Of a DNA stretch of 64,000 bases, positions 34,616 through 46,753 are shown one piece after another. A program made the position numbers and the translations under genes. The DNA is from Bromus sterilis (Eukaryota > Streptophyta > Magnoliopsida > Poales > Poaceae), in NCBI GenBank assembly GCA_950022295.1, contig OX465597.1, forward strand, positions 380,649,016 to 380,713,015, in the 5' to 3' direction. The notes below the pieces were generated by a model, which was given only the letters and a program-made list of their open reading frames with translations, made no database searches and was not told where the DNA came from. Numbering within the stretch: position 1 is the stretch's first letter; each line of letters opens with the position of its first letter.

Positions 34616-36194
34616 TTCTTCTTTTGCCTTATGCCTAGCTTAAAGGCGTAAAAGAAAGCGCTTGTTGGGAGGCAACCCAAGATGTTTTTAATTCTGTTTT
34701 TAGTGGTCTTGATGATTGTTACTACTGTAGCAACATCATTGTATCTATACTTTTCAAGCTTTGTGCCAAGTATAGCCTCATATGACAAGGGAAGTGAAAG
34801 TTGTGACATGCTGTCCAGAAAATAGATTCTGTCCTCGTGACGGGAAAAATCAGAATAAATCACCAGTTCATCTTTTTGAGCTGATTTTTTTACACAGCGT
34901 GCTCTATACAATCACGAAACTTTCGTATGTTCTGAGTTTTTTTGATTCGAGTTGCAGAAGTACCCCTAAAAAACTCTTTACTACCTGTTGTTCTGTTTCT
35001 CACAGATTCTGCCACGTTTTGTCTCTCCTAACTTTTGCAAACCTTAAGCTTGCTTTTTATTTGCAGAAACCTTTTGGCAATCTTGAGAAATAGTAGCTCT
35101 TCAATAATATCTTTATATCCACTGGGGAAAATTATTTATTAAGGGTACTAACCTCTGTAATCAGCTTATGATGAGTTGTGTATGAAGGGAGTTTTCAAGT
35201 GTGCGATGGAAGATGATGAAAGAAGATTCGGGAGTGTCAAGCGCTCAAGCTTGGGGATGCCCCCATGCATCCCCAATAAATATTCAAGGAGACTCAAGCG
35301 TCTAAGCTTGGGGATGCCCCCGTGCATCCCCTTCTCCATCAGCAATCATCAGTTCGTCCTTCGTCTCATTATATTTTTATCACTTCATGCGTTATGTGCT
35401 ATGCTTGGAGCTTGTCGCTCTTAGGTTTTATTTTTATTTTTCTTTAAATTTGTTTTCTGTTCATAACAAGTTAGATCCCGTCTTACTTTGTGTGGGAGAG
35501 ATACACGCTCCACTTTCAGAATCTAGAACACATCATAGGATTCTTCATGCCTATCTTTTTGCCGTTGTGTGTTCTTTATCTTTTCATAGTACTGCTCTGT
35601 TTAGTTTAGTCTTAGTTTGTGTTTAGCAAGAGCCTTGGCTTTTGTTTAGTTTGTCGCTGGAACTCTCTTTAGTTTTCATGTTTATCTTGTTAAGAGAGTT
35701 GGTTGTTGCACTGAGTTATGTCTTGTTTTTGATAAGTAGGTAATTGAGGTTGCTATTTAATTTCAGTAGTAGCTTGCAATAGTTTTGAGGTATTGATGTG
35801 AGTAATCTTTGAACTTTTGGTGTCAAGAGCTCTAGCCTATTAGTGATAGGTGTCGTATTTTGGGCAATCCGTGTGTTATTTTCAAAAACCTACAAAACTA
35901 GTTGAGAACTCTAGCTACTAGATGGATCACTACTCTTCTGAGGGGTCGAATATTAGAGTACACTCACGTACCATGAGTCGAGGATGCGCAAGGATAACCA
36001 AACCCCATACACTCCTCCTCGGGGTACTCATCTCTTTCTGAACCTCCTTATTAGATTGAGAGTTACCGATAATAAGTGCATGAGTTCCTCGGACTAATGT
36101 AAGTATTGAAATTTGACACTTCCACCTCCTCATATTTGCTAGCCTCTCCTGTGTCGTGCATTGCCTTCTTCTCACTCCGAGAGTTGGCGTCCAC
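34616..36194 (+). other. 3' noncoding region of the plus-strand family X element, first part
   Basis: It begins with a conserved block after the protease stop (CTTGTTGGGAGGCAACCCAA, 34661-34680) and contains two PPT-like palindromes (35247-35274 and 35304-35331). No coding signal. Interrupted after TCCAC (36190-36194) by the solo LTR. Confidence 0.72.
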
Positions 36195-39100
36195 TGTCAC
36201 AACCCAAATTTAGGTATTTGCTAGGGTTTGAGTGCCCCTTTGCATCATGAATAAAATTTCAAAAGAAATTCAAAAATGGGGAAAAGAAAATCCCCGAGGG
36301 TTTAAATAAATGGCCAGAATAAAAGTTGCTCCAAAAATTCCTTTTGCATTTTTGAAAAATCTCATAAATGAGTGTGATCACATATAAAGTGATTTGGTTT
36401 CAAACCCATGCTCATGGATTTTTCAAATATTCAAACAGAACCTTGGAATTAATTAAATACCCCTGTTTGAATTTGAATTCAAATATTTTGAATTTCAAAA
36501 ATGTTCAAAACTTGGGAATGACTAGCTACTGGTCATGTAAATCCATATATAAATTTTGAGCATTTAATAAAATGCCTACCTATTTCTTTTAGCACAGCAA
36601 AACAAATAACAGAAAAGTAAAACAGAAAAAGAAAAGGAAACTCACCTGGGCAAACTGGCCCAACTTATCCCCCCCAGCCCACTGTAAGGCCCGATATGCG
36701 GTACTGTTTCAGATTCGGACGTTTCCGCCCGAACCCGAGGACGAAGCACATATCGGTCCCACCGCGACATATGACAAAGCCATATGCCCCGGATTTCCAA
36801 CATGATATCACAACATTACAGATACATGATACAACATCTCATACAATCGGCATACACCTGCCTTAAATACAATACAACAGCGGAAGATACATGTCTGAGT
36901 ACAGACTACAATCAAATGCCTACTGGCAAAGAGAAAAGCATCGATCCCATAACCACACGGGTCCAGGCCCTCCGCCGGGATCCGCCTAACTAGTCGTCGT
37001 CGAGTCTCCACGTGAAACGTCGATCACCATACCTGTTGTCGATCAGAACCCTGAAAAGAGTTTGGGGGTAGTATCATGAGTACAGAGGTACTCAGCATCC
37101 AACTGTAGTGGTCATCTGACCCAGCAAGGACTTCATCACTCGTCATTCTAGGACAACTAGTAGTTTACGGTAAGGAAGGGGTAAGTGGTGAGGTTGCTGC
37201 CGCACTAGCATTTATGAAGTGGCTAACGATCTAGAGAGTAAGGTAAGAAGCCAAGCATTCAATGAGGAATCGCCTCCAACAAGTCTTGCTATCCACTACT
37301 TACGCAAACATAACACCTATCCTATCCTTGTCCTCCTCTTCGCATCCCGACGAAGAAGAAGCAGTCAAGGCACACACACGTTGATCAAGTTATATTAAGA
37401 TTATCTCAGTTGTTGTTGTCTATGAACAAGGAGTAGGTCTCAAGTCGTCCATAACCGTCGACACGGCTTCTCGAAAAGATTTAACCCTGCAGGGGTGTAC
37501 CAACTGCCCATTACGAGGCTCCGCACGCACGTCCATCACTCTCAGTTGCTACCCATTATAGGCAACCATTTTATGATTTATTTCCAAGAGATCCGAAACG
37601 ACAGGTCCCTCTAACTAACAACGCACAAATCCGGGTGGCCCCCGGTGAGTCGACATCCAACTCAAAAGCCGGTCGCGCTCTCGAATCGGCCTCTACCGTC
37701 TGGACGAGGTCGGGTTAGCTACCCAAACAGATGTGGGCAGCCCCCTAGCTTCCAGGTGTGGACCAACAAAGAAACCATGTCTCCGCTGGCCCGAGTTGTT
37801 TAAAAGATATCTGCTAGGAGCGACCCGACAAGATATATATGCATGTTTTCAAATGGTAAATCAGCTTGGGCCACCACTAGAAATGTTTGAAGCTAGATAG
37901 GTAAGAAAAGGGGACCCCATAAAATCCCACACGCGGTTAGGCACGCTCAGTCTCAAAACCAATACCCGGAACTCGGATCCTAGGTGACTCGAATGGAACA
38001 AAGCGTCGGGGCGGGATAGCCTAGACCTTCCATCCTTCGTCGAATATAGTCAACATTATAATAATAATCATATCATCAACAATAATATAATAATCAGGTG
38101 ATATCCCAACCCAAAGAGTAACAGGGTAACATCGTAGCATCCTAAGCATGCATACTAAGCAGGGGCTGAGCAACGAGCAAAAGTAACATAGCAGTACAAG
38201 GTTTGCTGGGAGGGGACATGGTTGTATCGGTTTGAAAGAGGCTGTAAACATGTGGTAGGATCAAACATCGAGCCTAACCTAGACTAGCATGCAAACCGCT
38301 GGTTGAAATAGAATGGATCATAAGTAATGTATAGTCCTTGCCTGTTGATAAGTCGGGTTCCGATGGTGTAGTCGATCGCACACTCGCATCGTCTCCGAGA
38401 GGTACCCGCGGAAGCACACAAGAAGGAAACACTGGAAAGCAATCAACGGTGCACCACTATTACTACGGAGCAAACACGAGCAAGCATCAACAAAATCAAC
38501 ACGAGACATCGCACCTACCGTCGAGAGCGGTTACTAACGATTTAAGTGGAGTACTCGTCACACACGACGATACCGCACGTTTACGGTGGTTCAAGTTGTT
38601 TAGCTACAGGTGAGAAACAAAGTTTGTTAACATGGCAACTCACTCAAGCATGGCATAGCACACAAACAGGTCAAGAGGTGAAGCATAAAGTAAACTATCT
38701 GATCTAGTCAATTTAAGTGAGGCACAATCCTAAACATGGCATAACACTAAGTGCCGCACGATGATTAAAACATTTGGTACTGTTCTGTCCTAAACCATAT
38801 TTTATTATTTTATTAGCAAGCAAGAACAGCATAAACACAATCTACATGCAATTCTAGTCAAGTTACATATAAGAAACATTTCAAACAGAGCAACAGACAA
38901 AAAGTTATAGCAGTTACAGTTTACAGTGGCAGGCAGTGTAATTAGCAGTCAAACAACATGCAAATAAGGTCAAACATGGCATCAAGCAACAAATTATTAA
39001 ACTAGACACAATTCTAAGCAAGTTTCATATTTAAATCGTCACAATCGGAGCTACGGTTAAAAAGTTACAGCTACCGCAAAAAAAACAATACAATCTGCCT

Positions 39101-42100
39101 AATAAATAAATAAAACCTAGCAGCAGAAAAAAACCTAAACGGGCCGAATCTAGTCCTATTGGGCCCAACAGAAAAAAAAACAGATCTGATTAATAAAAAA
39201 AGAAAAAGGGGGGCAGCCTCACCTACTGGGTCGTGGCCCAAGTCGGCTGGAGGGGGGTGCGGCCTGGCTCGGGCCGCTGGAGTGGGCGGCTGGGCCTTGG
39301 AGGTTCCTGGCCCACATGGGCGCATCGGGCGGCTGGTGCGGCTGGAGCGGGGCACGGCTTCGTGCTCCTCCCCGTCGAGGAGGCTGGCGGCGGCGGCTGA
39401 TGCCGGCTGGCTCCCGCCGGCGAGGAAGGCGGCGAGGGGAGGCGACGCAGGCGGCTGGGGAGGCCAGGGGGAGGAGGCGCGGCGGAGCTGCCGGGCTGCC
39501 GGCGAGGTCCGGGTCGAGGTGCAGGGGCGGCGCGAGCTCCATCACTGTCCATGGCGCGACTCGATCTGGAAGAGAGGAGGGTGAGGGAAAGGAGGGAGAA
39601 GAAGGAGAGGAGAGGCGCGAGGGGAAGGAGGACCTGCAGGGGCGCGCAGCTCCGGTGGCCGGCGAGCTGTTGTGGGTGGCCGGCGGCGGCCTCGGGCATC
39701 CACGGGCAGGGCGGCTTGGTCAGGAGAGAGAGAGAGGAGAGCTGACGCGATCCCGACCGTCATATCGGACGATCTGACGATCCAGATCTACTGGGCTGGA
39801 ACAGCTGCGAAAATTGGGGTAAAACAGGGGTGTGGCTGCAAAATGGACTAGGGAAACCCTAGAAGAGGGGTGGGAGTGTGGTGGTCTTTATATAGCATGG
39901 GTGGCTGGCAGTTTGCAAAAACATCATCAGTTTCGCTCTCGCGCGCGCGGTGCTCACGTTTCTGACCGCCGGGGGTCCGCAGTACCTCCGATTCGGGTAA
40001 AACTTTGAACTGCGCGATCAGTGAGTCGAGCCGGAGGCGTTCACCTCACGCTGGAACCGTTCCGAAAACACTTTCCGGCGCGCTATAAAAATAACCCGTT
40101 TAGTTATTAAACGGGGTTTTTCGTTCCGTTGGCTGCGGCTGGTCTCATGCGGTTCTCGCGACGGTGATCGGGTGAAACCTGGTGTCGCAAAGGTCGAGTG
40201 TCAGGGTGGCAAGGGCCGGTCTCCGTCCGATACGAGATAAGAGGGGGGGGGGAAATAATCGCCGATCGATAAATCGGGGATGCAAACACCGCAAACAAAT
40301 CAGGCAATCAATCAATACACGCAGAAAATAAAAATTTTAATTTTTGCAAAAACTGGGCTGTTACACCCACCTAGCACGGCCCAGCCCACCTCCCCTTTGT
40401 CTCCTACCTCAAGCAGCTCGGTGTCGCCCTGGGAGCACGCCGCGGCGCCGCTGCGGCGCCACAGCGACGCCGCTGCGGCGCCACAGCGACGCCGAGAAGG
40501 CTCCAATGCACCCCGGGTCTCCTCTAGACGCCACGAAGACGCCCCGAATCCCCTGCATCCTTCTCCTCACTCGTCGCTTGCCATCTCCCTCTCTCTCTCG
40601 CGCGATTTCTGCGCCGCCCGAAGCCCGCGCCGGAGCGCTCCACCGCGCCTGCGTGGCCACCGGCTGAGATAGCCCGAGCCGCCGTGTCTAGGCGACGGCC
40701 CGTGCTCGTCTTCGTCTCCCCAAGCGCGGAATCGAGACCAGAGGACCCGAGGACGTCGCCATCTCCACCGAGTCGCCGCCGGCCGCAGTGGCTTCCTCTG
40801 CCGAATTGTCCATCGTCGTTGCCCCTCCGACCCCGCCGTCCCCTCCAATAGCTCAGGGGTGACCTTCCCTTTCGTTTGCCCCACTCCGCGCTCAATCCCA
40901 TGGCCATTTTCTTCGATCCCCTCCCAGCAGTACTCTGGCAGCCGCGCAAGTCGAAGCTGGCGACGCCACAGCCCCCCTGAAGCCCCCTAATGGCCCAGGT
41001 GGATGCGGGAGCACGCGGGGATCAATTTGGTGCCCCTCCCGTGCACACCCGTGGCCATTTGGCCATCCCGACGCCTTCTCCGACGTTCCGGAGCTCGCCG
41101 GCGGCGAGAGGCCCACGTCGCCAGTTGATTAGGGGCTAACCCCCTGTTAATTGACCCCTAGGTCAATGACAGGTGGGCCCCAGGCCACCCCTAACCCCTC
41201 TATTAAGTTAACAGAGAGGGGATTAAACCCCAGAGAGACTGACCACAGAGCCCCACCTGTCAGCCCGCCCTGTGACATCACCCCCACGTCACCATGACGC
41301 AATAAAAAGAAAAGGGATTAAAAGAATTAAAGAAAATCCAGAAATTGCAGAAAATAGCTAAACTTTGGAAATTCATAGAAAATTCATATGAACTCCAAAT
41401 TGGACAAATAATATATGAAAAATGATCAGCAGAAAATAATCTATCCAAATATAGAACTTTAAGCAATGTTTGAGTTGAATTTAAAATGGTACCAGTAGCT
41501 TTTTCTATTTGGTTTAAATGGAATTAATTCAAATTTAATTCAAATGCTTTTCCACTTTGAACCAATACAATGTAAACTTGGTCACTTGTACATCGGAGAC
41601 GTATTACACACATGATCACATGGTTTTCAAAGAACAAACAATAGAAATTGCAATTTGGTTAAATTGAAATTCATATGGCATAATTTGAATTCAAATTTGA
41701 ATTTGCATTTCAAATGCAATATACTTCAATTGAGATGAATATGATACAAACCAGTACCAGTCACATCATGTGACAACATAAACATGTGCTTGTGCATTTA
41801 CTTCTGAAGTTGTTGCCCACCTTGTTGATGATTGCCTCCGATGACAGACGTTCCGAGACGGTGATCACCCCGAAGAAGAAGACCATCATTAAGACCCGTG
41901 TATCGTCAGCAAGGCAAGCAAACCCCATTGATCATGTCTATAAAATCCTACTTCCCTCTCAGTCTCGCTTATGCATGTTTACGAGATCACCGAGACACGT
42001 TCTTTCGCTTAGTTGAACCCATTTCGATGCATGACCTATCTTTTTGTCACCGTATTAAGCAAACCACAATCCTAGCAGATTTAGGAGTTGATTGATGAGC

Positions 42101-43831
42101 ATGTGGCCCCTGCAAATATTACTTCTTATTGCTGCTTAGTGATACAATGAGGATGTTATGATTGTGAGTCGGGATGGAATGAACACAGTGGTGCCGATGA
42201 TAACGTGTTGGTGAATCCACCCTAAACAAAGGTGAACGATGAGAGGCTGTGTAGGAGTACACATTGGGTTGTCTCGTTGAACACTGCCCTAGGCCCCGAG
42301 TTCCTGTTTTGTTATCCAAGACAAAGAGTATGAACACATGTAGGGTTTATGGGAGCCCCGTTTGGCCTCTTTACGTACCCGATCCGGTCCAGGAGTCACA
42401 CTAGATTCGGGCTTTCCATTTGACTTAACCATAGATATGTGGCTGGACCTGTGAGGCAGCGAAACCATCTGTCAAAGGTGGCGTCTCGGTCCCTTGCATT
42501 ATCTGAGTCCGTTTCGTAGAACCGGCCGGACTCTCGAGTGGTGACAAACTCAGGTAGTCGACTCCTGGATTAGAGAAGGTGATGTGAGGGTAGTGCCTTG
42601 GTTTCATCCATGTCCGACACCCGCTTGAAGGGTGACAAGAATGAGGCGATAAGTGATGACACGCGTATGAAGATGTACACCACTGCAGGGTTAATAAACT
42701 ATTCGAATAGCCGTGTCCGCGCTTATGGACTACTTGGAGACCTTTACTTGATCATAGACAACTTGAATGTATACTTATAAAACTCGCAAGATAAGCGTGA
42801 GTGCTATGGCGTGCTTCTCGTGGGGAAGTCGAGGAAGTATCCATAGTGGTGTATTGGTTGGAGACTTGGTAGTGGACTCGTGTACGCTTCTTACCTCAAG
42901 TCTGGTACTCGTAGTTCAGGACTAGCCAAGTCAAAGCTGGCACTTCTGCATGTTAAACCCCACCTCCTTTACCTTGAAACTTGAGCATGAGTAGTGTAAT
43001 TCTGATGTAAGTCTTGCTGAGTACGACTTTGTACTCACGTTTGCTTATTCTATGTTTTAGATGAGAACCCGTACCCCGATGGAGACACCTTCGTGGAGCT
43101 CGACGTTGACTAAGTTAGTATAGTCCCAGACAGCAGTCTGGTCCCTCGTGGAAGGGCATGTATGTTTACAAGGCTTCTCTAAGCCCTTTGTTAAACTTGT
43201 CTGTACTCAGACCTAATTTGCTTCTGTTGTATGATGAAATGTTGATCACAGACATGTGATCTTTGTATGCTCTATGTGTGAGTCAATAAATAAGTACTTT
43301 GTAGAGTTATGTGATGATACATGTTGTTCATACTAGGCATGTGTGCTGCGTGTATGTTTATAACATGCATGTCTTAGTATGGGTTTTTGAGACCTTAGTT
43401 GTGATCTGGATGGCGGTCTTTTATACACCAAGTGGCCCTTAGATGTGCGCAGCTTGGGGCATCGCAATGCGATTGCTCGTGACTCTGCCACGTGCACATT
43501 TGTTGTATGATCGGGCCCGCCCTAGACCCCGACTAAGTGATCGGGCTGGAGTTTGTTTATGTAAGGGTTATGATTCAATGGACAACATGGTTGAGGCGAA
43601 TTTTCTATGAGTATGGGATTTCACCAACCATAATCATTTAGACTTGTGAGCGGGCGATGAGGACCCATCTCAGTTGATCATCCGGCCTGGATGGGACGCC
43701 CCTCACGCACGATGCTTTCCGAGAGTGTTCTGTGCTTGGCCTTGTCTGCTTAGACAAGTGGGTACGGCTCTCGGCTCTCCATGTGATTGAGTTGTGACTG
43801 GAATTACATACGCATATTCCGGGTCCCGACA
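36195..43831 (+). mobile_element. Solo LTR of a long-LTR chromovirus (about 3.95 kb), interrupted, TSD TCCAC
   Basis: Starts TGTCACAACCC and ends GGGTCCCGACA, flanked by TCCAC at 36190-36194 and 43832-43836; family X sequence resumes exactly afterwards. Without the nested LTR it is about 3.95 kb. It has the same layout as the Tekay-type LTRs in this window: a C-rich segment, then TTAGGGGCTAACCCC with GACAGGTGGGCCC motifs near 41120-41260, then long AT-rich and transcribed-type parts. No PBS, PPT or pol sequence is present. Confidence 0.85.
36683..40365 (-). mobile_element. Solo LTR of a long-LTR chromovirus (3683 bp), minus strand, TSD CCCAC
   Basis: On the minus strand it starts TGTAACAGCCC at 40365 and ends CGGGCCTTACA at 36683. 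TSD CCCAC at 36678-36682 and 40366-40370. It shares short stretches with the surrounding solo LTR (for example the block around 37440-37500 against 42680-42730, inverted), so both belong to related long-LTR families. A GC-rich part (39220-39720) gives overlapping spurious ORFs. No PBS or coding domain. Confidence 0.86.
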
Positions 43832-43836
43832 TCCAC

Positions 43837-45067
43837 CTTCGCCTGTACATCCAAACCCTTGGCATGATACGCTCTGTCATCATAAACCTCCTTATATCTT
43901 TCCTCAAAAGAGCCACCATACCTACCTGTCAAGGCATTTCCATAGCCTTTCCGAGATATATTGCCATGCAACATCCACCTCTTCATGACTTGTTCTTCAT
44001 GTCATACATGTTCCTGCTACACTGGCAGCGGCATACATTGCATACATCATGATAGCTACATCTTCTTTATTATTTGAGTACCTTGTAAAGTGTGAAAGAT
44101 CTTCTATACCCTCTTGTAAAATAGAGTGTTGCCCTTAAGTGAGGAAAAGATCTCAAAGTGGACACAATAAAAGATCCCAAAGAGGACAAATGAGAGTTAA
44201 ATAGAAAGAGCCATTGAGGCCACAAAAAAATACAAAAAATAGAAAATAGAGAAAAAGAAATAAAAAGAGAGAAAGGGGCAACACTACTATCCTTTTGAAA
44301 GATCCACACTAGTACTCCCTCTTATCCTTGTACTCCATAGAGATGATCATGCATATAGCTATGTGGGGACCTTCACACTATAGAACTTGGCTTGCATATT
44401 CCAAGGATGAGCCTCCTCAAAAGAGCTCTAGGTCTTCATGAGCGAGAAAGTTAGATGCACCCCCACTATTTCCATTGGAGAGCTTTTTAGCTCATATGTG
44501 CATCCGTTGCATGGCAATCCCTACTCCTGACATCATCTCTATCATTTGGCCTTCTCGCCTATGATTGTCCTCATTGATGTGAGCATCTCTCACCTTTTTG
44601 TCTTCCTCCTCCACCATATTTCTCTCTTTGCCATCCTAAGTGTCAACTTTTGTGCTTACGCTCATCCATTGCATGAGTGCTCAAAATATCGAAAAGGAGT
44701 GGATCAAATTGACGTGTACCTGGCTAGTGGTCTGGGGACGAGTCAAGATAAGATTCCAAAGAAGACCAAGTGTGAAACTTTAGTAGATTGAGTTCTCAAC
44801 ACAAATAATTTTTTCTCGTATTCCCTATCCCCCTTCTTGCACGCAAACACCATCTGGAGACATTCGAGTTACGGACAACGAGAGCTCTTCCACCTAATGT
44901 TCTTTTGTTACTTGCTTCAATGCTAATATAGACTCTTGCACGTTATGACTTGAATTGAATTACATACCTTGATTATTTTACTTTTCAAAGTTCTTATATG
45001 GTTGCTAACATGTCACCACAGAAATTATGCCTATTATCATTTACCTACTCGAGGACGAGCAGGAATT
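43837..45067 (+). other. 3' noncoding region of the plus-strand family X element, second part
   Basis: Resumes after the second TCCAC copy (CTTCGCCTGTACATCC) and matches the reverse complement of 21947-23190. An A-rich low-complexity tract lies at 44220-44275. No coding signal. Confidence 0.72.
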
Positions 45068-45081
45068 AAGCTTGGGGATGT
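45068..45081 (+). other. Polypurine tract, plus-strand family X element
   Basis: AAGCTTGGGGATGT directly before the LTR at 45082. Confidence 0.92.
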
Positions 45082-46753
45082 TGATACGTCTCAAACGTGT
45101 CGATAATTTCTGCTCGCTCCATGCATGTTTTGTGTGATATTGCTATGATCTAGATACACTTTCATACACTTTTGATCATATTTGGACTAACCTACTAACT
45201 CAGTGCACCCCAGTGCCAGTTCTGTTTTCTGCTGTTTTCCTATTCCAAGTTTCCCCCTTATTAAAAGTGCTCCAAAAAATCAGAAAAATCGGATAAAAAA
45301 TTAAGCATAATGGAGTCTTCCAGAAGCACCCAAGTGGGGCCAGAGGGCCACCACCAGGGGCCCAGGCAGCCACCTGGCGCGGCCAGGGGCGTGGCCGCAC
45401 CGGGGGGGCGCCTGGACCCCTGTCTGCCCCCCTGGTTGCCCCCCTTCGCCTATTTATTCTTCGTGACGGGGGAACTCCGAAGACAGAAAGCTATTTCACA
45501 ATCTCGCCTCTGTTCCGCCGCCGCCGCGCTTCCAAGATCGGGAGCACCGTCAGGACCCTTCGCGGCACCCTGCCGAAGGGAGGATCGACCTCTGGGAGCT
45601 TCTCCTCCACCATGGACGCTTCCCGGATGTGCCATGAGTAGTCTACCTTGGACAATGGGTCCGTGATCAGTAGCTATGTGATGTTCTCCTCCCCTCTTTC
45701 TTCTTCATGGTTTAGACCTCGTGAGCTTCCCTACATGATCGATGCACGTATGTAATTCTTCTGCTTTTTCTATGTTGAGTTTGATGGGATCTGATGGATT
45801 ATGAGATTATGTTCAGATCATGATAGAGTAATATATTTGGTTTTGATCTCTTATATTTTTGTTCCTAAGTAATTCTTGCATGTTCTCCGTTGCTGTTTAT
45901 TGCTTTGGCCAAGTGGTGGATAGTAACTCCAAGAGGGAACGTTATGCTCGATTGTGGGCACATGCCCCCTGATGACACGCTTGAGTGACAGAAACATGAG
46001 TCTAGGGGATGTGTTGTGGCCACAAGGGGGAAAACAACGGTGCTTGTAACCGCGGTTGCAAGGATTGTTTACTTTACGCAAAGTTCTTTTAATGCAGTTG
46101 TATGTTGCTTTGGGTTTTCACTTTGGGTGGGACTCGCAACTTAATATCAGCGAGATGTTCTGGATAGATATCTCAAGGTGGATGATTAGTAGTAGATGTA
46201 GATGATTTCGGTCTACTTACTTTGGCGTACTTCCCATGCTTTTGAGACTCTTCCTTTCTTTTGTAGCATAGTTAGCATTGCGGTGCGTTTATAATTCTGT
46301 CAATTGCCCATCTTTAATTTGTTTACCTCGCATAGCAGTTTTATCATCTTTTGGGAGAGATACATCACTAGTGAACATCACGGGACCCCGGTCCATATTC
46401 TCATCATTGTTTACAAGCCTATTTCCTTTTCAGTATTTACTTTCAGTTGCTATCATTATCATTATCCTGTGTTTTTTATCCTTTGTAAACAACAAGACCG
46501 GAGAGATTGACAACCTCTCTGAACTTCGTTGGGAGCAAAGTTAATTGTATTGTGTGCAGGTCCAGGACAAGGAAGCAACATTTGTCGTAAACGGTGCCAT
46601 TATTTTCTTGCCACCTACTTATCATCTGCTGGAGTCCTACGGGAGACAAACCCTATCCTCTACATAGGGGAAATTTTCTGCTATCCTAAATCTCACCTTC
46701 CACTTGGGGTAACCAACAAAGGGCGAGAAGCCATTACCACTTCCACGCCATCA
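45082..46753 (+). repeat. 3' LTR of the plus-strand family X element (1672 bp)
   Basis: Starts TGATACGTCTCAAACG and ends CACGCCATCA. GC-rich hairpin at about 45350-45430, then a TATA-like CTATTTATT and the transcribed leader. This is the most complete family X LTR in the window and the best reference for the others. Confidence 0.93.

Larger units (their letters stand above)
32258..46753 (+). mobile_element. Non-autonomous Athila-like element (family X), plus strand, split by nested solo LTRs
   Basis: LTR 32258-33599, tRNA-Asp PBS, degraded gag-protease, noncoding 3' region interrupted at 36194 by a 7.6-kb nested insertion, PPT (45068-45081), LTR 45082-46753. RT and integrase are absent. Flanks are the two halves of a minus-strand family X element (ACATCTTG on the left, GTTGCCTCCC on the right), with no 5-bp duplication. 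By eye the LTRs differ at about 5% of positions over the first 480 bases, so this is an older insertion. Confidence 0.88.

Noticed and set aside
39159..40949. ORFs of 100-160 codons on both strands
   Set aside because: GC-rich parts of two nested solo LTRs; no domain, and all frames are similarly open.
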